A DNA stretch of 41,659 bases from an uncultured Alistipes sp. (GTDB lineage: Bacteria > Bacteroidota > Bacteroidia > Bacteroidales > Rikenellaceae): positions 1 to 41,659 of the forward strand of contig CANREN010000015.1 in assembly GCA_947629705.1 (NCBI GenBank). The letters run 5' to 3'. Each line of letters starts with the position of its first letter. Position 1 is the first letter of the stretch. Shown one piece after another: positions 1-8,189 of the stretch. The translations under genes and the position numbers were made by a program. The notes beneath the pieces were generated by a model. It made no database searches. It had not been told where the DNA came from and saw only the letters and a program-made list of their open reading frames with translations.

Positions 1-225
1 GACCGTGATTTTTTTGAGAAATGAAAATAATTGTGTAATATTGCAACTGCAATCTATCTCTTCGCAAGAGACAGGCAAGTTTTCGATGCCTGGCAGAGAG
101 CGGAAAATGCTGTCCGGTATCGGAAAGACATGCACCTTAAACCTAAATGAACTGCCCAAAACTATTGCGCAGGCTTATCCATTGTCCACAAAATTTATTC
201 TTTGGGTAGATTTATCCTTCGGGGT

Positions 226-284
226 AGCCTAATCCCCCGGACGGCAGTTGCCGTCGGGAGTGATGCCACTCAATCTGCAAGCAG
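226..284 (-). repeat. Structured repeat, left copy (inverted relative to 30207-30266)
   Basis: Two blocks match the right-hand copy exactly in inverted orientation: 262-284 (23 nt) and 226-238 (13 nt, AGCCTAATCCCCC on the plus strand). The sequence between the blocks differs, but both copies can form a short stem there (GACGGC/GCCGTC here). A shared AAACAAGTAACA word also lies upstream of the repeat in each copy. Conserved ends with a varied but pairable centre suggest a structured RNA or a recombination site. The function is unknown. Confidence 0.6.
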
Positions 285-809
285 AAAGGGCTGTAATGTA
301 CAATCCGTACATTCCGAGCGAGTGGCAAATGCGCGGTAAATATGTTACTTGTTTTGTCGCTTGACAATGCGTTATATGTGGCGAAGGATTGGACGAAAGG
401 AGGGAAAGGAGAGGAAACAGTTGTGTGAGATCGAACGAATTTGGCGTTGTTGCCCGTCGCCCGTTGCCTGATAAGGTAACGCGACCTGTGGTCGCGGACT
501 ATTCCTGTTATAATCATTGTCTCGCGGAACAGCAGACCGACTAAGCATCGCGCCAATGTCGGATATCCTGTCTGCCACATATCGGTGAATTGCCGTTGCA
601 CAAGTCGCCACCGAAAAGCGACTGCTATCTCGGCTTGCGGAGACGGTATTTGCCACTTGCATAGCCAATCCGATTACCAGTTTTATACGCCCTTTTTTGT
701 TATTTTATCATCGCAATGTCCACTTGTACCACAGCAAAAAACAGCGATCAAAGAGATTCGACGATTTTTGCATTTTGTTTTCACAAAGGCGGTATAGTTT
801 ATGCTCTTT

Positions 810-944
810 CCTATATATGCCCCCCTATAAACAAACTTATTTCGACCCATTTTGGGAGAGCCATTTCGTGTCAGCAATCGACACGACGGTTTTTTCATTT
901 GTTTGCAAAATTCGATTTAGATTAGTTATTGCCTATATATGCCC
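810..944. repeat. Pair of direct repeats CCTATATATGCCC downstream of the integrase
   Basis: CCTATATATGCCC occurs at 810-822 and 932-944. Each copy is followed by a similar AT-rich tail (TATAAACAAAC against TGTAAACTAAAC) and then a CCATTTT word. The second copy ends about 45 nt from the integrase stop codon. Short direct repeats beside a tyrosine recombinase gene can be arm-type binding sites or a duplicated core, but nothing here proves either role. Confidence 0.45.
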
Positions 945-989
945 TCTCTTGTAAACTAAACGCTTTTTGGAACCATTTTTCCGAGGACG

Positions 990-2129
990 CTAACCGAACA
1001 ATCCGTTCACGAGATTGACGGCCTCGTCTTTCTTTCGATTGACGATTTTGGCGTACACCTGTGTCATCTTCACATCGGCATGGCCGAGCAGTTTCGAGGT
1101 CGTATAGAGATCGGCTCCCAACGTCAGCATCATCGTGGCAAACGTGTGGCGCGCCGTATGAAAAGTAAAATGCTTGTCTATACCTGCCGCCTTTGCCCAT
1201 GGTTTGAGAATGACATTTATATACGTCGGGGAGGGCAGGTCGAAAACATGGTCTTCCGCAGTCTTCTCTCCGCGGTCGGGCAACCAACGCAACGCCTCCT
1301 GCGACAGCGGCAGATATGTCGGTTCTTTTGTCTTCTGCATCACGACTTCCAACCGATACTGCCCGTTGTCGATATACACGTTCTTCCATTTCAACCCGAT
1401 AATATCGCTGATACGCAAGCCGCAGAAGCAGGAAAAGAGGTAGGCATTCTTCACTGCAGAATACTCCATCGGCGTAGCTATTAAAGAACGTATCTCTTCA
1501 ATCGTCATATACTCGCGCTTGCTGTCAGGACGGCGTATCTTCTCCGAGTTATCCAACTTGTTCATCGGATTGACTTTTATAATGTCGGCTCTCACGGCCG
1601 CATTCAGCGCGCAGTTCAACACCCGATAATAATTCTGCGCCGTGAACCGCGATATCGGTTTCCCCATAGGCTGGTATTCGGTCAGCAGGTAGTCATACCC
1701 TTTACAGAAGGTCTTGTCTACACCCTCCATCGTTACCTGCTCTCCGGCATAGTCTTTCAGAATCTGCATGGCGACCTTAATTTGATGAAGCCCCTTTTTG
1801 CCCTTGTTCTCCTGATTAGCCATATACTGCTGCATCCACTCCGACAGCAGCATCTTCGGTTTCTCGTCAGGCATCTTGATGCCGGCTTCGCCGTTCGTCA
1901 TCTCGATAATGCGTTTCGACTTGATGGCATTGGCGGCCGTCATGGTAACGATATTCTGCTTGCGGGCATTGTCATCTACTTCGGGGATGATATACATCTT
2001 CAAATATTCATACGAACGTTTGCCGTTACGGTAGATGTCGAGATACAGGCTTTTGCTGCCGTTGTTGAGCGGCTTCATGCGGAGGCGAATCGGCTCTTTG
2101 ATTTTGGACGGCTTTTTTACTCGTGCCAT
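990..2129 (-). CDS. Tyrosine recombinase / site-specific integrase
   Basis: This 379-residue protein is a phage-integrase-family recombinase of the kind carried by Bacteroidota conjugative and mobilisable elements. It cuts and rejoins DNA at attachment sites through a covalent phosphotyrosine. An N-terminal arm-binding domain (about residues 10-75) and a core-binding SAM-like domain (about 90-195) precede the catalytic domain. Catalytic residues are visible: Arg in GLRISDI near residue 240, HTARH at 324-328, His350 in LLGHADV and the nucleophile Tyr359 in TQVYAKI. The start at 2129 (MARVKK) was chosen because AAAGGATC precedes it and the family begins this way; a longer in-frame start at 2195 only adds a low-complexity leader. 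No excisionase or relaxase lies beside it, so the element it served is probably decayed or extends left of the window. Confidence 0.93.
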   Translation of the reverse strand: MARVKKPSKIKEPIRLRMKPLNNGSKSLYLDIYRNGKRSYEYLKMYIIPEVDDNARKQNIVTMTAANAIKSKRIIEMTNGEAGIKMPDEKPKMLLSEWMQQYMANQENKGKKGLHQIKVAMQILKDYAGEQVTMEGVDKTFCKGYDYLLTEYQPMGKPISRFTAQNYYRVLNCALNAAVRADIIKVNPMNKLDNSEKIRRPDSKREYMTIEEIRSLIATPMEYSAVKNAYLFSCFCGLRISDIIGLKWKNVYIDNGQYRLEVVMQKTKEPTYLPLSQEALRWLPDRGEKTAEDHVFDLPSPTYINVILKPWAKAAGIDKHFTFHTARHTFATMMLTLGADLYTTSKLLGHADVKMTQVYAKIVNRKKDEAVNLVNGLFG

Positions 2130-2560
2130 AGTTGATCCTTTTGTTGTTTTCTTTATGCCGCAAAAATAGAAAGAATAATCGAAATAGAGAAACAAATAAG
2201 AAACAAAAACGGCGCAAAAACCTGCCGATTATATGAAATAGATGAAAGAATCTGAAAAAGGCCATACAGCAATAATGAATTGATATACAATAAATATATT
2301 TGCATTTGTTTCGTTCTTCCTTCCATTTTACTTCATTGCTTTATGAATGTAGGAAATTCGTCAAAGACGGGAATAAGCTGACATTTCTCCGCACGTACCT
2401 CGAATGGGGGTATGGGCGTGGGGTTGTTGCTTATTTAAGTCTTTGGGGTATCCTACGACCTGTGAGTGTTGAATAAGTTTTCGGCACCACGCTTTTCATT
2501 TTATTCCATTTGCTAACCCACCGCAGCGGAGTCGATACGGTGACAAAACATTTAGTTTTT
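2130..2560. other. Gene-free stretch between integrase and OMP pseudogene
   Basis: This AT-rich spacer of about 430 nt separates two divergent genes. No RNA gene, strong promoter box or inverted repeat was recognised. It presumably carries the integrase promoter on the minus strand. A short GC-rich word cluster (GGGGGTATGGGCGTGGGG near 2405) is unexplained. Confidence 0.4.
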
Positions 2561-3241
2561 ATGAAAAAGCTGTTTTTGCTTTTCGTTTTCTGCTGCTTTG
2601 CAGGCGCAGCATCGGCCCAGTATGTAGAGACCGTGCATTTGAAGAACGGCAGCATCATTCGCGGTGTCATTATCGAGCAGACGCCTAATCAGAATTTGAA
2701 AATTCAGACGGGCGATGGAAACGTGTTCGTTTATTCGTTTGACGAAATCGAGAAAATCACGAAAGAAACGGAGTCTTCGAGACCGTTCTATCGTCCGAAT
2801 GCCAATCGTAGTTTTCAACAGCCTCGTACTCCGAGATGCCAAGGCTCCGTGGATTTCGGTTATTCGATAGGCATCAGGACCTGGGGGTGGGATAGAATCG
2901 AGCTTTCGACTTCTCACGGTTGCCTCGTCAATCCTTATTTTATGTCGGTGCGTTTGGGCGTGCATTATCACTACGATGCTTCTGCTGTTTCGATTCCTAT
3001 TTTTGCCGATTTCCGCGGAAATTTCGGGAAAGGTAATATCACACACCGTTTTTGAATTTCCGTATCGGTTATTCATTTTGCGATTGCGAGAGCTTGTATT
3101 GTTCTCCGTCGGTCGGCGTGAGCATCAATCGAGTCGACATCAGTTTGGGATACTCGCACCAAAGTGCGACAGTTTGGGATGGTTATTATTGGGAGTCCTT
3201 GAGTGGGTTCCGTGACTTTCAAATTGGGCGTAAGATTTTAA
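2561..3241 (+). pseudogene. Broken secreted outer-membrane beta-barrel protein
   Basis: The start at 2561 gives a clear signal peptide (MKKLFLLFVFCCF... ASAQ). A short domain with the pattern VHLKNGSIIRGVIIEQ follows, seen at the N-terminus of many Bacteroidota secreted proteins, and then beta-strand-like repeats. The frame stops at 3053-3055. If one CA of the CACACA run near 3041-3048 is ignored, translation continues as TPFLNFRIGYSF, and if one C near 3210 is ignored it ends as GFVTFKLGVRF with a terminal Phe, the usual last strand of an outer-membrane barrel. The 2-bp and 1-bp changes add to three, so the final strand is back in the starting frame. The intact product would be about 225 residues. 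Assembly error is the main alternative to real decay. Confidence 0.7.
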
Positions 3242-3255
3242 TTCAGACGGCTAAA

Positions 3256-3295
3256 AAGAGAGCCTTTTATGGATTCATCCATAAAAGGCTCTCTT
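3256..3295. terminator. Bidirectional hairpin terminator
   Basis: An 18-bp perfect inverted repeat (3256-3273 and 3278-3295) with a TTCA loop, containing AGAGAGCCTTTTATGGA. It lies between the 3' ends of the plus-strand OMP pseudogene and the minus-strand EF-G2 gene, where it can end transcription from both sides. Confidence 0.85.
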
Positions 3296-3312
3296 CGTCT
3301 AAACACGTTCGG

Positions 3313-5469
3313 TTACTCTTCGTCCGTGTCGGTGTAGGCTTTCAGCAGTTTTTCCTGCACGTCGGCGGGCACCTGCTCGTAGGAGGAGAATTTCATCGTG
3401 TAGGTCGCCGAACCCGAGGTCAGCGACGAAAGCGAGGTCGAATAGCGATACAACTCGGCTAACGGCACCAACGCCGTCAACCGGTCGAATCCCTTGTCCG
3501 ATTCCATGCCGGCGATCATCGCGCGACGGTTTTGCAGGTCGCTCATCACGGCGCCCATGTACTCCGACGGCACCAGCACCTCGACGTTGTAGATCGGTTC
3601 CATGATCTTCGGCCCGGCATTGCGGAACGCCTCCTTGAATGCGTTGCGGGCTGCTAATTTGAATGAGATTTCGTTCGAATCCACGGGGTGCATCTTGCCG
3701 TCGTAGACCACGACGCGGATATCGCGGGCATAGGAGCCCGTCAGCGGGCCTTCGTCCATCTTCTCCATGACGCCTTTCAGAATGGCCGGCATGAAGCGGG
3801 CGTCGATCGCTCCGCCCACGATCGCCGAATAAAATTGCAGCTTGCCGCCCCACGGAAGGTCGTATTCCTCTTTCGTCTTGACGTTTACGACCATTTCGCC
3901 CTTGCCCGGCACCTTGTAGTTCTTCGGCTCTGGAATCCCTTCGTAGTAGGGTTCGATGATCAGATGCACTTCGCCGAATTGACCGGCGCCGCCCGACTGT
4001 TTCTTGTGGCGATAGTCGGCCTGCGCCAACTTCGTAATCGTCTCGCGATAGGGGATTTTCGGCGCGATATAATCGTATTCGATCTTGTTATCCGTAAGGA
4101 TTCTGCGGCGCAGAATGTTCAGATGATGTTCGCCCTGCCCCTGAACGATGGTCTGTTTCAGCTCCTTCGAGTATTCCACCAGGATCGTCGGATCCTCGTA
4201 ACGGGCATCTGCCAGCAGTTTCCCCAATTTTTCTTCGTCGCTCTGCTCCTTGGTTTTGATCGCGGCGCGGTAGCGCGGTTCGGGGAAGACGATCGGGGTA
4301 AGGGTTACGGGGTTCGACGGTGCTGCCAGCGTATCGTTCGTGCGCGTGCCCTTGAGTTTCACCGTGCAGCCGATGTCGCCTGCCGGCAGCTCCGTTACCT
4401 TGATGCGGTTTTTGCCCGCTACGGCGAACAGTTGCGACAGCTTTTCCTTGTTGCCCGTGCGGGTGTTGACTAACTCGGAGCCTTCGGTGATGCGGCCGCG
4501 AACGACACGGAAATAGGTGATTTCACCGATATGCTGTTCGATCTGGCTCTTGAATACGAAAGCTACGGCCGGCGCTTCGGCATCGGCGGCGATCTCCTCG
4601 TCCGCTGTCGTGCGGAAATTCGGGGCTTTCAGCGGACCCGGGGCCACGTTGATGATGAACTCCATCAGTCGTTTCGTACCGATGTCGTTTTTGCCGCTCG
4701 CGCAGAAGATGGGCATCACCTCGCGTTTCGAGAGACCGATTTTCAACCCTGCACGGATGTCGTCCTGCGTCAGCGTGCCTTTGTCGAAGTAGAGCTCCAT
4801 CAACGCTTCGTCGTGTTCGGCGGCTATTTCGACCAATTCGCGATTGAGCTCTTGGGCGCGCTCCATCTCTTCGGCGGGAATCTCCAACTCCTCGCGATGG
4901 CCGTCATGGTCTTTGAACCGATACATTTTCATCAACAGCACGTCGATGAATGCGTCGAACTGCGGCCCTTGGTTGACCGGATATTGTACGATCACCGGCT
5001 TTACGCGCGAAGCGGCTTTCACCGATTCGTAGGCGGCCTCGAAATTGGCCTTGTCCGAATCGAGCTGGTTGATGACCCCGATGACGGGCTTTTGGAGGAT
5101 GCGGGCGTAGCGGGCCTGGATTTCGCTGCCGACCTCCCAGCCGTTGACGGCGCTGTAAAGGAAGATGCCGACGTCGGCCACCTTGAAGGCCGAGAAGAGG
5201 CTTCCGCAGAAGTCGTCCGACCCCGGGCAGTCGATAATGTTGAGTTTGCGCTCCATGAACTCCGTGAAGAGGATGGTGGAGTAGATCGAGTGTTTGTATT
5301 CGTGTTCGATATCGGTATTGTCCGAAAGGGTGTTGTTGGTTTCGATGGTGCCGCGGCGGTCGATGACCTTGCCTTCGAAGGCCATTGCTTCGGCAAGGGT
5401 GGTTTTGCCCGTGCCGGGCGCACCCAGCAGCACGATGTTTTTGATCTCTTTGGCTGAATAGTTTTTCAT
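3313..5469 (-). CDS. fusA2: Elongation factor G paralogue (EF-G2 type, probably without GTPase activity)
   Basis: This 718-residue protein has full EF-G architecture: a G domain at the N-terminus, domain II, then domains III-V (EKLGKLL, the loop HHLNILRRR, and GGKLQFYSAIVGGAI). The P-loop is GAPGTGKT (residues 16-23), but the switch II motif reads DCPGSDDF (80-87) where canonical EF-G has DTPGHVDF, so the catalytic His is Ser84. NKxD is replaced by NQLD. These changes match the Bacteroides EF-G2, known to support slow translocation without GTP hydrolysis and to be induced in carbon starvation. The start at 5469 (MKNYSAKEIKN) fits the family; an in-frame ATG at 5499 adds ten residues. It is transcribed alone, facing the OMP pseudogene. 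A tetracycline-protection-type factor is less likely given the motif pattern. Confidence 0.85.
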   Translation of the reverse strand: MKNYSAKEIKNIVLLGAPGTGKTTLAEAMAFEGKVIDRRGTIETNNTLSDNTDIEHEYKHSIYSTILFTEFMERKLNIIDCPGSDDFCGSLFSAFKVADVGIFLYSAVNGWEVGSEIQARYARILQKPVIGVINQLDSDKANFEAAYESVKAASRVKPVIVQYPVNQGPQFDAFIDVLLMKMYRFKDHDGHREELEIPAEEMERAQELNRELVEIAAEHDEALMELYFDKGTLTQDDIRAGLKIGLSKREVMPIFCASGKNDIGTKRLMEFIINVAPGPLKAPNFRTTADEEIAADAEAPAVAFVFKSQIEQHIGEITYFRVVRGRITEGSELVNTRTGNKEKLSQLFAVAGKNRIKVTELPAGDIGCTVKLKGTRTNDTLAAPSNPVTLTPIVFPEPRYRAAIKTKEQSDEEKLGKLLADARYEDPTILVEYSKELKQTIVQGQGEHHLNILRRRILTDNKIEYDYIAPKIPYRETITKLAQADYRHKKQSGGAGQFGEVHLIIEPYYEGIPEPKNYKVPGKGEMVVNVKTKEEYDLPWGGKLQFYSAIVGGAIDARFMPAILKGVMEKMDEGPLTGSYARDIRVVVYDGKMHPVDSNEISFKLAARNAFKEAFRNAGPKIMEPIYNVEVLVPSEYMGAVMSDLQNRRAMIAGMESDKGFDRLTALVPLAELYRYSTSLSSLTSGSATYTMKFSSYEQVPADVQEKLLKAYTDTDEE

Positions 5470-5511
5470 ATACCGAATCTGTTTTAAGGTTAATTGCATG
5501 TTAGGCGACCA

Positions 5512-5541
5512 TAAATATACGGATTTTTTATGAATGACAAG
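5512..5541 (-). promoter_or_regulatory. Putative fusA2 promoter
   Basis: On the minus strand CTTG (5538-5541) is followed after 18 nt by TATATTTA (5512-5519), one base from the Bacteroidota -7 consensus TAnnTTTG. The likely start point is near 5505, which gives a leader of about 36 nt to the chosen ATG. Confidence 0.35.
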
Positions 5542-5676
5542 CGATTTTCTCCGATTTTTTATTGGCGCCCTTTTATTGGCGCGATTCACGGTCGTCCTGC
5601 TTTCGACGGCCATCGACGCAGCCGCCCGCTGTGCCTGCCGTGCCCCCTTATTTAATAAAAATGACGACCGTCGCGC

Positions 5677-6615
5677 CTAATCGCGATTCGGATCGTTGAT
5701 GGTCTCTTTGATTTCGGAGAGTTCGACCAATTTGTTCACGATGGCGTAGATGGTCAGGCCCGCCGCCGAATGGATTTGCAGCTTCGCCGCAATGTTCCGC
5801 CGATGGGTGATGACCGTATGGGTCGAGATGCAGAGCGCATCGGCAATCTGTTTGTTGGCCATGCCTTTCACCACGCATACGATGATCTCTTTTTCGCGGG
5901 CGCTCAACGTCTCCTGCCGTTTGGTCTGCACCTCGTCGGCGGAGGCGAGCTGTTCGACGGCCGGAATGAAAATTTCGTTTTCCACGGCATTGTGCGAGGC
6001 GAGTTCCTGTTCGCAGGTGAATATATCGAACAGTACGCCGTTGAGTTCGTTGGTGCTGCCTGTGGGGTAGTATTTGATGATGATGTTTTTCAGCTCGCGG
6101 AGCCGTTCTTCGATCTGGTCGTGATGCCGGCGGAAGACCTCCATCGAGTATTGCGATCCTTTTTCACCGGCCAGCAGCGCTTCGACATAGGGGAATACGT
6201 TTTTCTCTTCGTAATCCATGTGCTTGTCGACTTCGGCGACGTATTCGTCGAAATAGCGCAGGATGGCGAATGCGGCATCGCTTTGGCTGCAATCCACGGC
6301 TTCGATCAGCTTTCTCCGGATGGCCGGCAGGCGGAATCCCAAAAAATAGTCGTGCGAATTGTGGAGATAGTCGGTGAGCGATCGTACGGAAACATCGTCT
6401 GCGGGACTGTTCCCGTCAGCGTGGTTCATCAGCAGGTTCACGACCGCCAGGAAAGTGGCCGTATCGACGCCGCTCGCCGTGCACACTTCGGCGATGGTCT
6501 TGTCGCCGAATCCGAGGGCGATTCCGAAGCGGCTCATCACTTGCAGGACGGGATATTGATCGCACACGAGATCGCACATTCGGTCATCGCCGGTATAACC
6601 TCTCGATTGATACAT
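5677..6615 (-). CDS. Hemerythrin-domain protein with C-terminal LuxR-type HTH
   Basis: This 312-residue protein carries three modules. Residues about 12-55 resemble the N-terminal domain of ScdA/YtfE (RIC) di-iron proteins, but the usual CC pair is absent (SRFGIALGFG). Residues about 80-220 form a hemerythrin-like four-helix bundle with candidate metal ligands in NSHDYF, KHMDYEEK, RHHDQIE and SHNAVENE. Residues about 240-300 are a LuxR/FixJ DNA-binding domain (LSAREKEIIVCVVKG, then NKQIADALCISTHTVITHRR). The arrangement suggests a transcription factor that reads O2, NO or iron status through a di-iron site, which is inference. The start at 6615 (MYQSRGYTG) was chosen over 6660 because a good -7 box lies just upstream at 6658-6665. 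It is separated by 280 nt from the next response regulator and probably has its own promoter. Confidence 0.85.
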   Translation of the reverse strand: MYQSRGYTGDDRMCDLVCDQYPVLQVMSRFGIALGFGDKTIAEVCTASGVDTATFLAVVNLLMNHADGNSPADDVSVRSLTDYLHNSHDYFLGFRLPAIRRKLIEAVDCSQSDAAFAILRYFDEYVAEVDKHMDYEEKNVFPYVEALLAGEKGSQYSMEVFRRHHDQIEERLRELKNIIIKYYPTGSTNELNGVLFDIFTCEQELASHNAVENEIFIPAVEQLASADEVQTKRQETLSAREKEIIVCVVKGMANKQIADALCISTHTVITHRRNIAAKLQIHSAAGLTIYAIVNKLVELSEIKETINDPNRD

Positions 6616-6657
6616 ACGCAAACGCTTTCGTTCCCCTCGTCGGGGAACCCATGCGGA

Positions 6658-6688
6658 CAAAAGTAGCTAAAAACGTCCGAATCGCCAA
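6658..6688 (-). promoter_or_regulatory. Bacteroidota promoter of the hemerythrin-LuxR gene
   Basis: On the minus strand TTGG (6685-6688) precedes TACTTTTG (6658-6665) by 19 nt, a good match to the -33/-7 pattern. The leader to the ATG at 6615 would be about 35 nt. Confidence 0.6.
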
Positions 6689-6709
6689 TACCTACATTCC
6701 GGTATTTTG

Positions 6710-6740
6710 TTAATTGGTACGGATCGCACCGTTTTCGGGC
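6710..6740 (+). repeat. Intergenic motif copy 1 joined to a 16-bp repeat
   Basis: TTAATTGGTACGGATCGCA (6710-6728) is one copy of a 19-bp motif found in other gaps (15290, 15355, and weaker forms at 26236 and 26276). It overlaps CGCACCGTTTTCGGGC (6725-6740), which is repeated exactly at 12998-13013. Confidence 0.6.
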
Positions 6741-6781
6741 AGGGGTGGGTGGGGGCGGTCGGGGCGAAGAAAGCCTTGAAA

Positions 6782-6812
6782 AGCACCGGAACGCTCCACC
6801 GCATAGGGAACC
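6782..6812 (+). repeat. 31-bp block repeated at 13051-13081
   Basis: AGCACCGGAACGCTCC plus the following CACCGCATAGGGAACC differ from the copy at 13051-13081 only by three A/G changes. Both copies lie 40-60 nt downstream of the shared CGCACCGTTTTCGGGC block, so the two blocks travel together as one diverged intergenic element of about 90-100 bp. Confidence 0.65.
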
Positions 6813-6895
6813 CCCTTTCAAAAGGCGCGGAAGCGAGGAGGATGATTCGTAGCTCGGTAAGACGCTGCCGCATCAGGAGCCGCTTTCAAAAGCAG

Positions 6896-7531
6896 TCAGA
6901 TCTCCACGATGTGGTTCCGGATGGCATAGACCACCAACGAGGCGGTGTTCTTGCAGCCGGTTTTTTCCAATATGTTGGCCCGGTGCTTGTCGACGGTTCG
7001 TTTCGATATGAAGAGTTCGTCGGCAATCTCCTGATTGGACAGCCCCCTGCATACGGCGACTAAAATTTCCCGTTCGCGCGACGAAAGGGGTTCATCGGCG
7101 ACCGCTTCGCGGGTGCGCATACGCTCGGCCAACGACGCGAGCAGCTGCGGACTGAAATAGGTGCCGCCTGCCGCGACCGTTTCGATGGCCTCGATCACAT
7201 CGCCTATATCCGAATCTTTCAGCAGGAAACCTCGGGCGCCCGCTTCGACCATCCGCGAGTAGTAGCTTTCGTCGCCGTACATCGACAGCGTGATGATCTT
7301 CATCTCCGGACGTTTTGCCAGCGCTCGTTCGGTCGTCTGCGCTCCGTCGATCCCGGGCATGGCGAAATCCATGAATACCACATCGGCATCGAGCGTATCG
7401 AGCATTGCCAGAAATTCTTCTCCGCCGCCTGCTTCGCCCACCACACGGTATCCCGTGCAGTGTTCCAGCAGACCGCGCAGGCCATTGCGGAAAAGCGTGT
7501 GGTCATCGACCAGAGCGATGCGGTATTCCAT
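6896..7531 (-). CDS. NarL/FixJ-family response regulator
   Basis: This 211-residue two-component output regulator has an N-terminal receiver domain (residues 1-120) with acidic pair DD9-10, phosphoacceptor Asp55 in VVFMDFAMPG, and Lys in FLLKDSD. The C-terminal LuxR helix-turn-helix (about 145-210) reads LSSREREILVAVCRGLSNQEIA followed by KRTVDKHRANILEK. The start at 7531 (MEYRIALVDDH) is the normal family start. The gene follows thymidine kinase by 17 nt on the same strand and is probably cotranscribed. No sensor kinase is in the window, so the signal cannot be named. Confidence 0.92.
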   Translation of the reverse strand: MEYRIALVDDHTLFRNGLRGLLEHCTGYRVVGEAGGGEEFLAMLDTLDADVVFMDFAMPGIDGAQTTERALAKRPEMKIITLSMYGDESYYSRMVEAGARGFLLKDSDIGDVIEAIETVAAGGTYFSPQLLASLAERMRTREAVADEPLSSREREILVAVCRGLSNQEIADELFISKRTVDKHRANILEKTGCKNTASLVVYAIRNHIVEI

Positions 7532-7548
7532 AAATCCGTTTGATTTTT

Positions 7549-8124
7549 TTACTGTGTCTTGGAGCCGCGGCATTTATTGAAGCAGTGTCGGCAAATGGGT
7601 TCGTAACTGTCCTGCGCACCGAGCATCACCTGTTTGTCGTCGGGTGTCAGACGGTGCGAGTGGTGGGCCAGGTTGCCGCAGCGGACACAGACGGCGTGGA
7701 CTTTCGTAACGTATTCGGCAGTCGCCATTAGGGCGGGCATCGGGCCGAAGGGTTTTCCGGTGTAGTCCATATCGAGTCCTGCGGCGATCACACGGATGCC
7801 GCTGTCGGCCAGCTGTCGGCAGACGTCGACCAAACTGTCGTCGAAGAATTGCGCTTCGTCGATGCCGACGACATCTGCATCGGAGGAGAGCAGCAGGATA
7901 TTCTGCGGCGAATCGACGGGTGTGGATCGGAACGCGTTGGCATCGTGCGACACGACATCCTCTTCCGAGTAGCGAACGTCTATGCGGGGTTTGAAGATTT
8001 CGACCTTCTGGTGGGCGAATTGGGCTCGTTTCAGGCGGCGGATGAGTTCTTCGGTTTTGCCCGAGAACATGGAGCCGCAGATGACTTCGATCCACCCTTT
8101 TCGGCTGGCATTTTCCAAAAACAT
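7549..8124 (-). CDS. tdk: Thymidine kinase (type II)
   Basis: This 191-residue cytosolic enzyme phosphorylates thymidine to dTMP with ATP in the salvage pathway. It has the TK1-type Walker [15 protein letters not shown], the Walker B-like GIDEAQFF with the catalytic Glu, the flexible lasso region, and a zinc site formed by CVRCGN and CRHCF near the C-terminus. Length and domain order are normal for bacterial type II enzymes. It heads a probable two-gene unit with the response regulator downstream (17-nt gap). Confidence 0.96.
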   Translation of the reverse strand: MFLENASRKGWIEVICGSMFSGKTEELIRRLKRAQFAHQKVEIFKPRIDVRYSEEDVVSHDANAFRSTPVDSPQNILLLSSDADVVGIDEAQFFDDSLVDVCRQLADSGIRVIAAGLDMDYTGKPFGPMPALMATAEYVTKVHAVCVRCGNLAHHSHRLTPDDKQVMLGAQDSYEPICRHCFNKCRGSKTQ

Positions 8125-8189
8125 GGTTATTAATCGGTTGCGGTGCTAATCGACCTATTATTAATTGGTTGGGGGGGCACTGAATTCTA

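Larger units (their letters stand above)
1..989. other. Gene-poor left edge, no convincing CDS
   Basis: No open frame here has a recognisable family, signal peptide or good promoter. The short frames present overlap one another on both strands and look like chance. The stretch holds one copy of a structured repeat (226-284) and a pair of short direct repeats (810-822 and 932-944). It lies downstream of the minus-strand integrase gene and probably belongs to a decayed mobile element. Around 420-510 on the minus strand a degenerate translation (residues reading QRATGNNAKFV) faintly recalls the C-terminal tail of DnaB helicases, but this is weak. Confidence 0.5.

Noticed and set aside
5557..5582. 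Tandem TTTTATTGGCGC repeat upstream of fusA2
   Set aside because: Only two 12-bp copies with no related sites seen elsewhere; too little to call a regulatory element.
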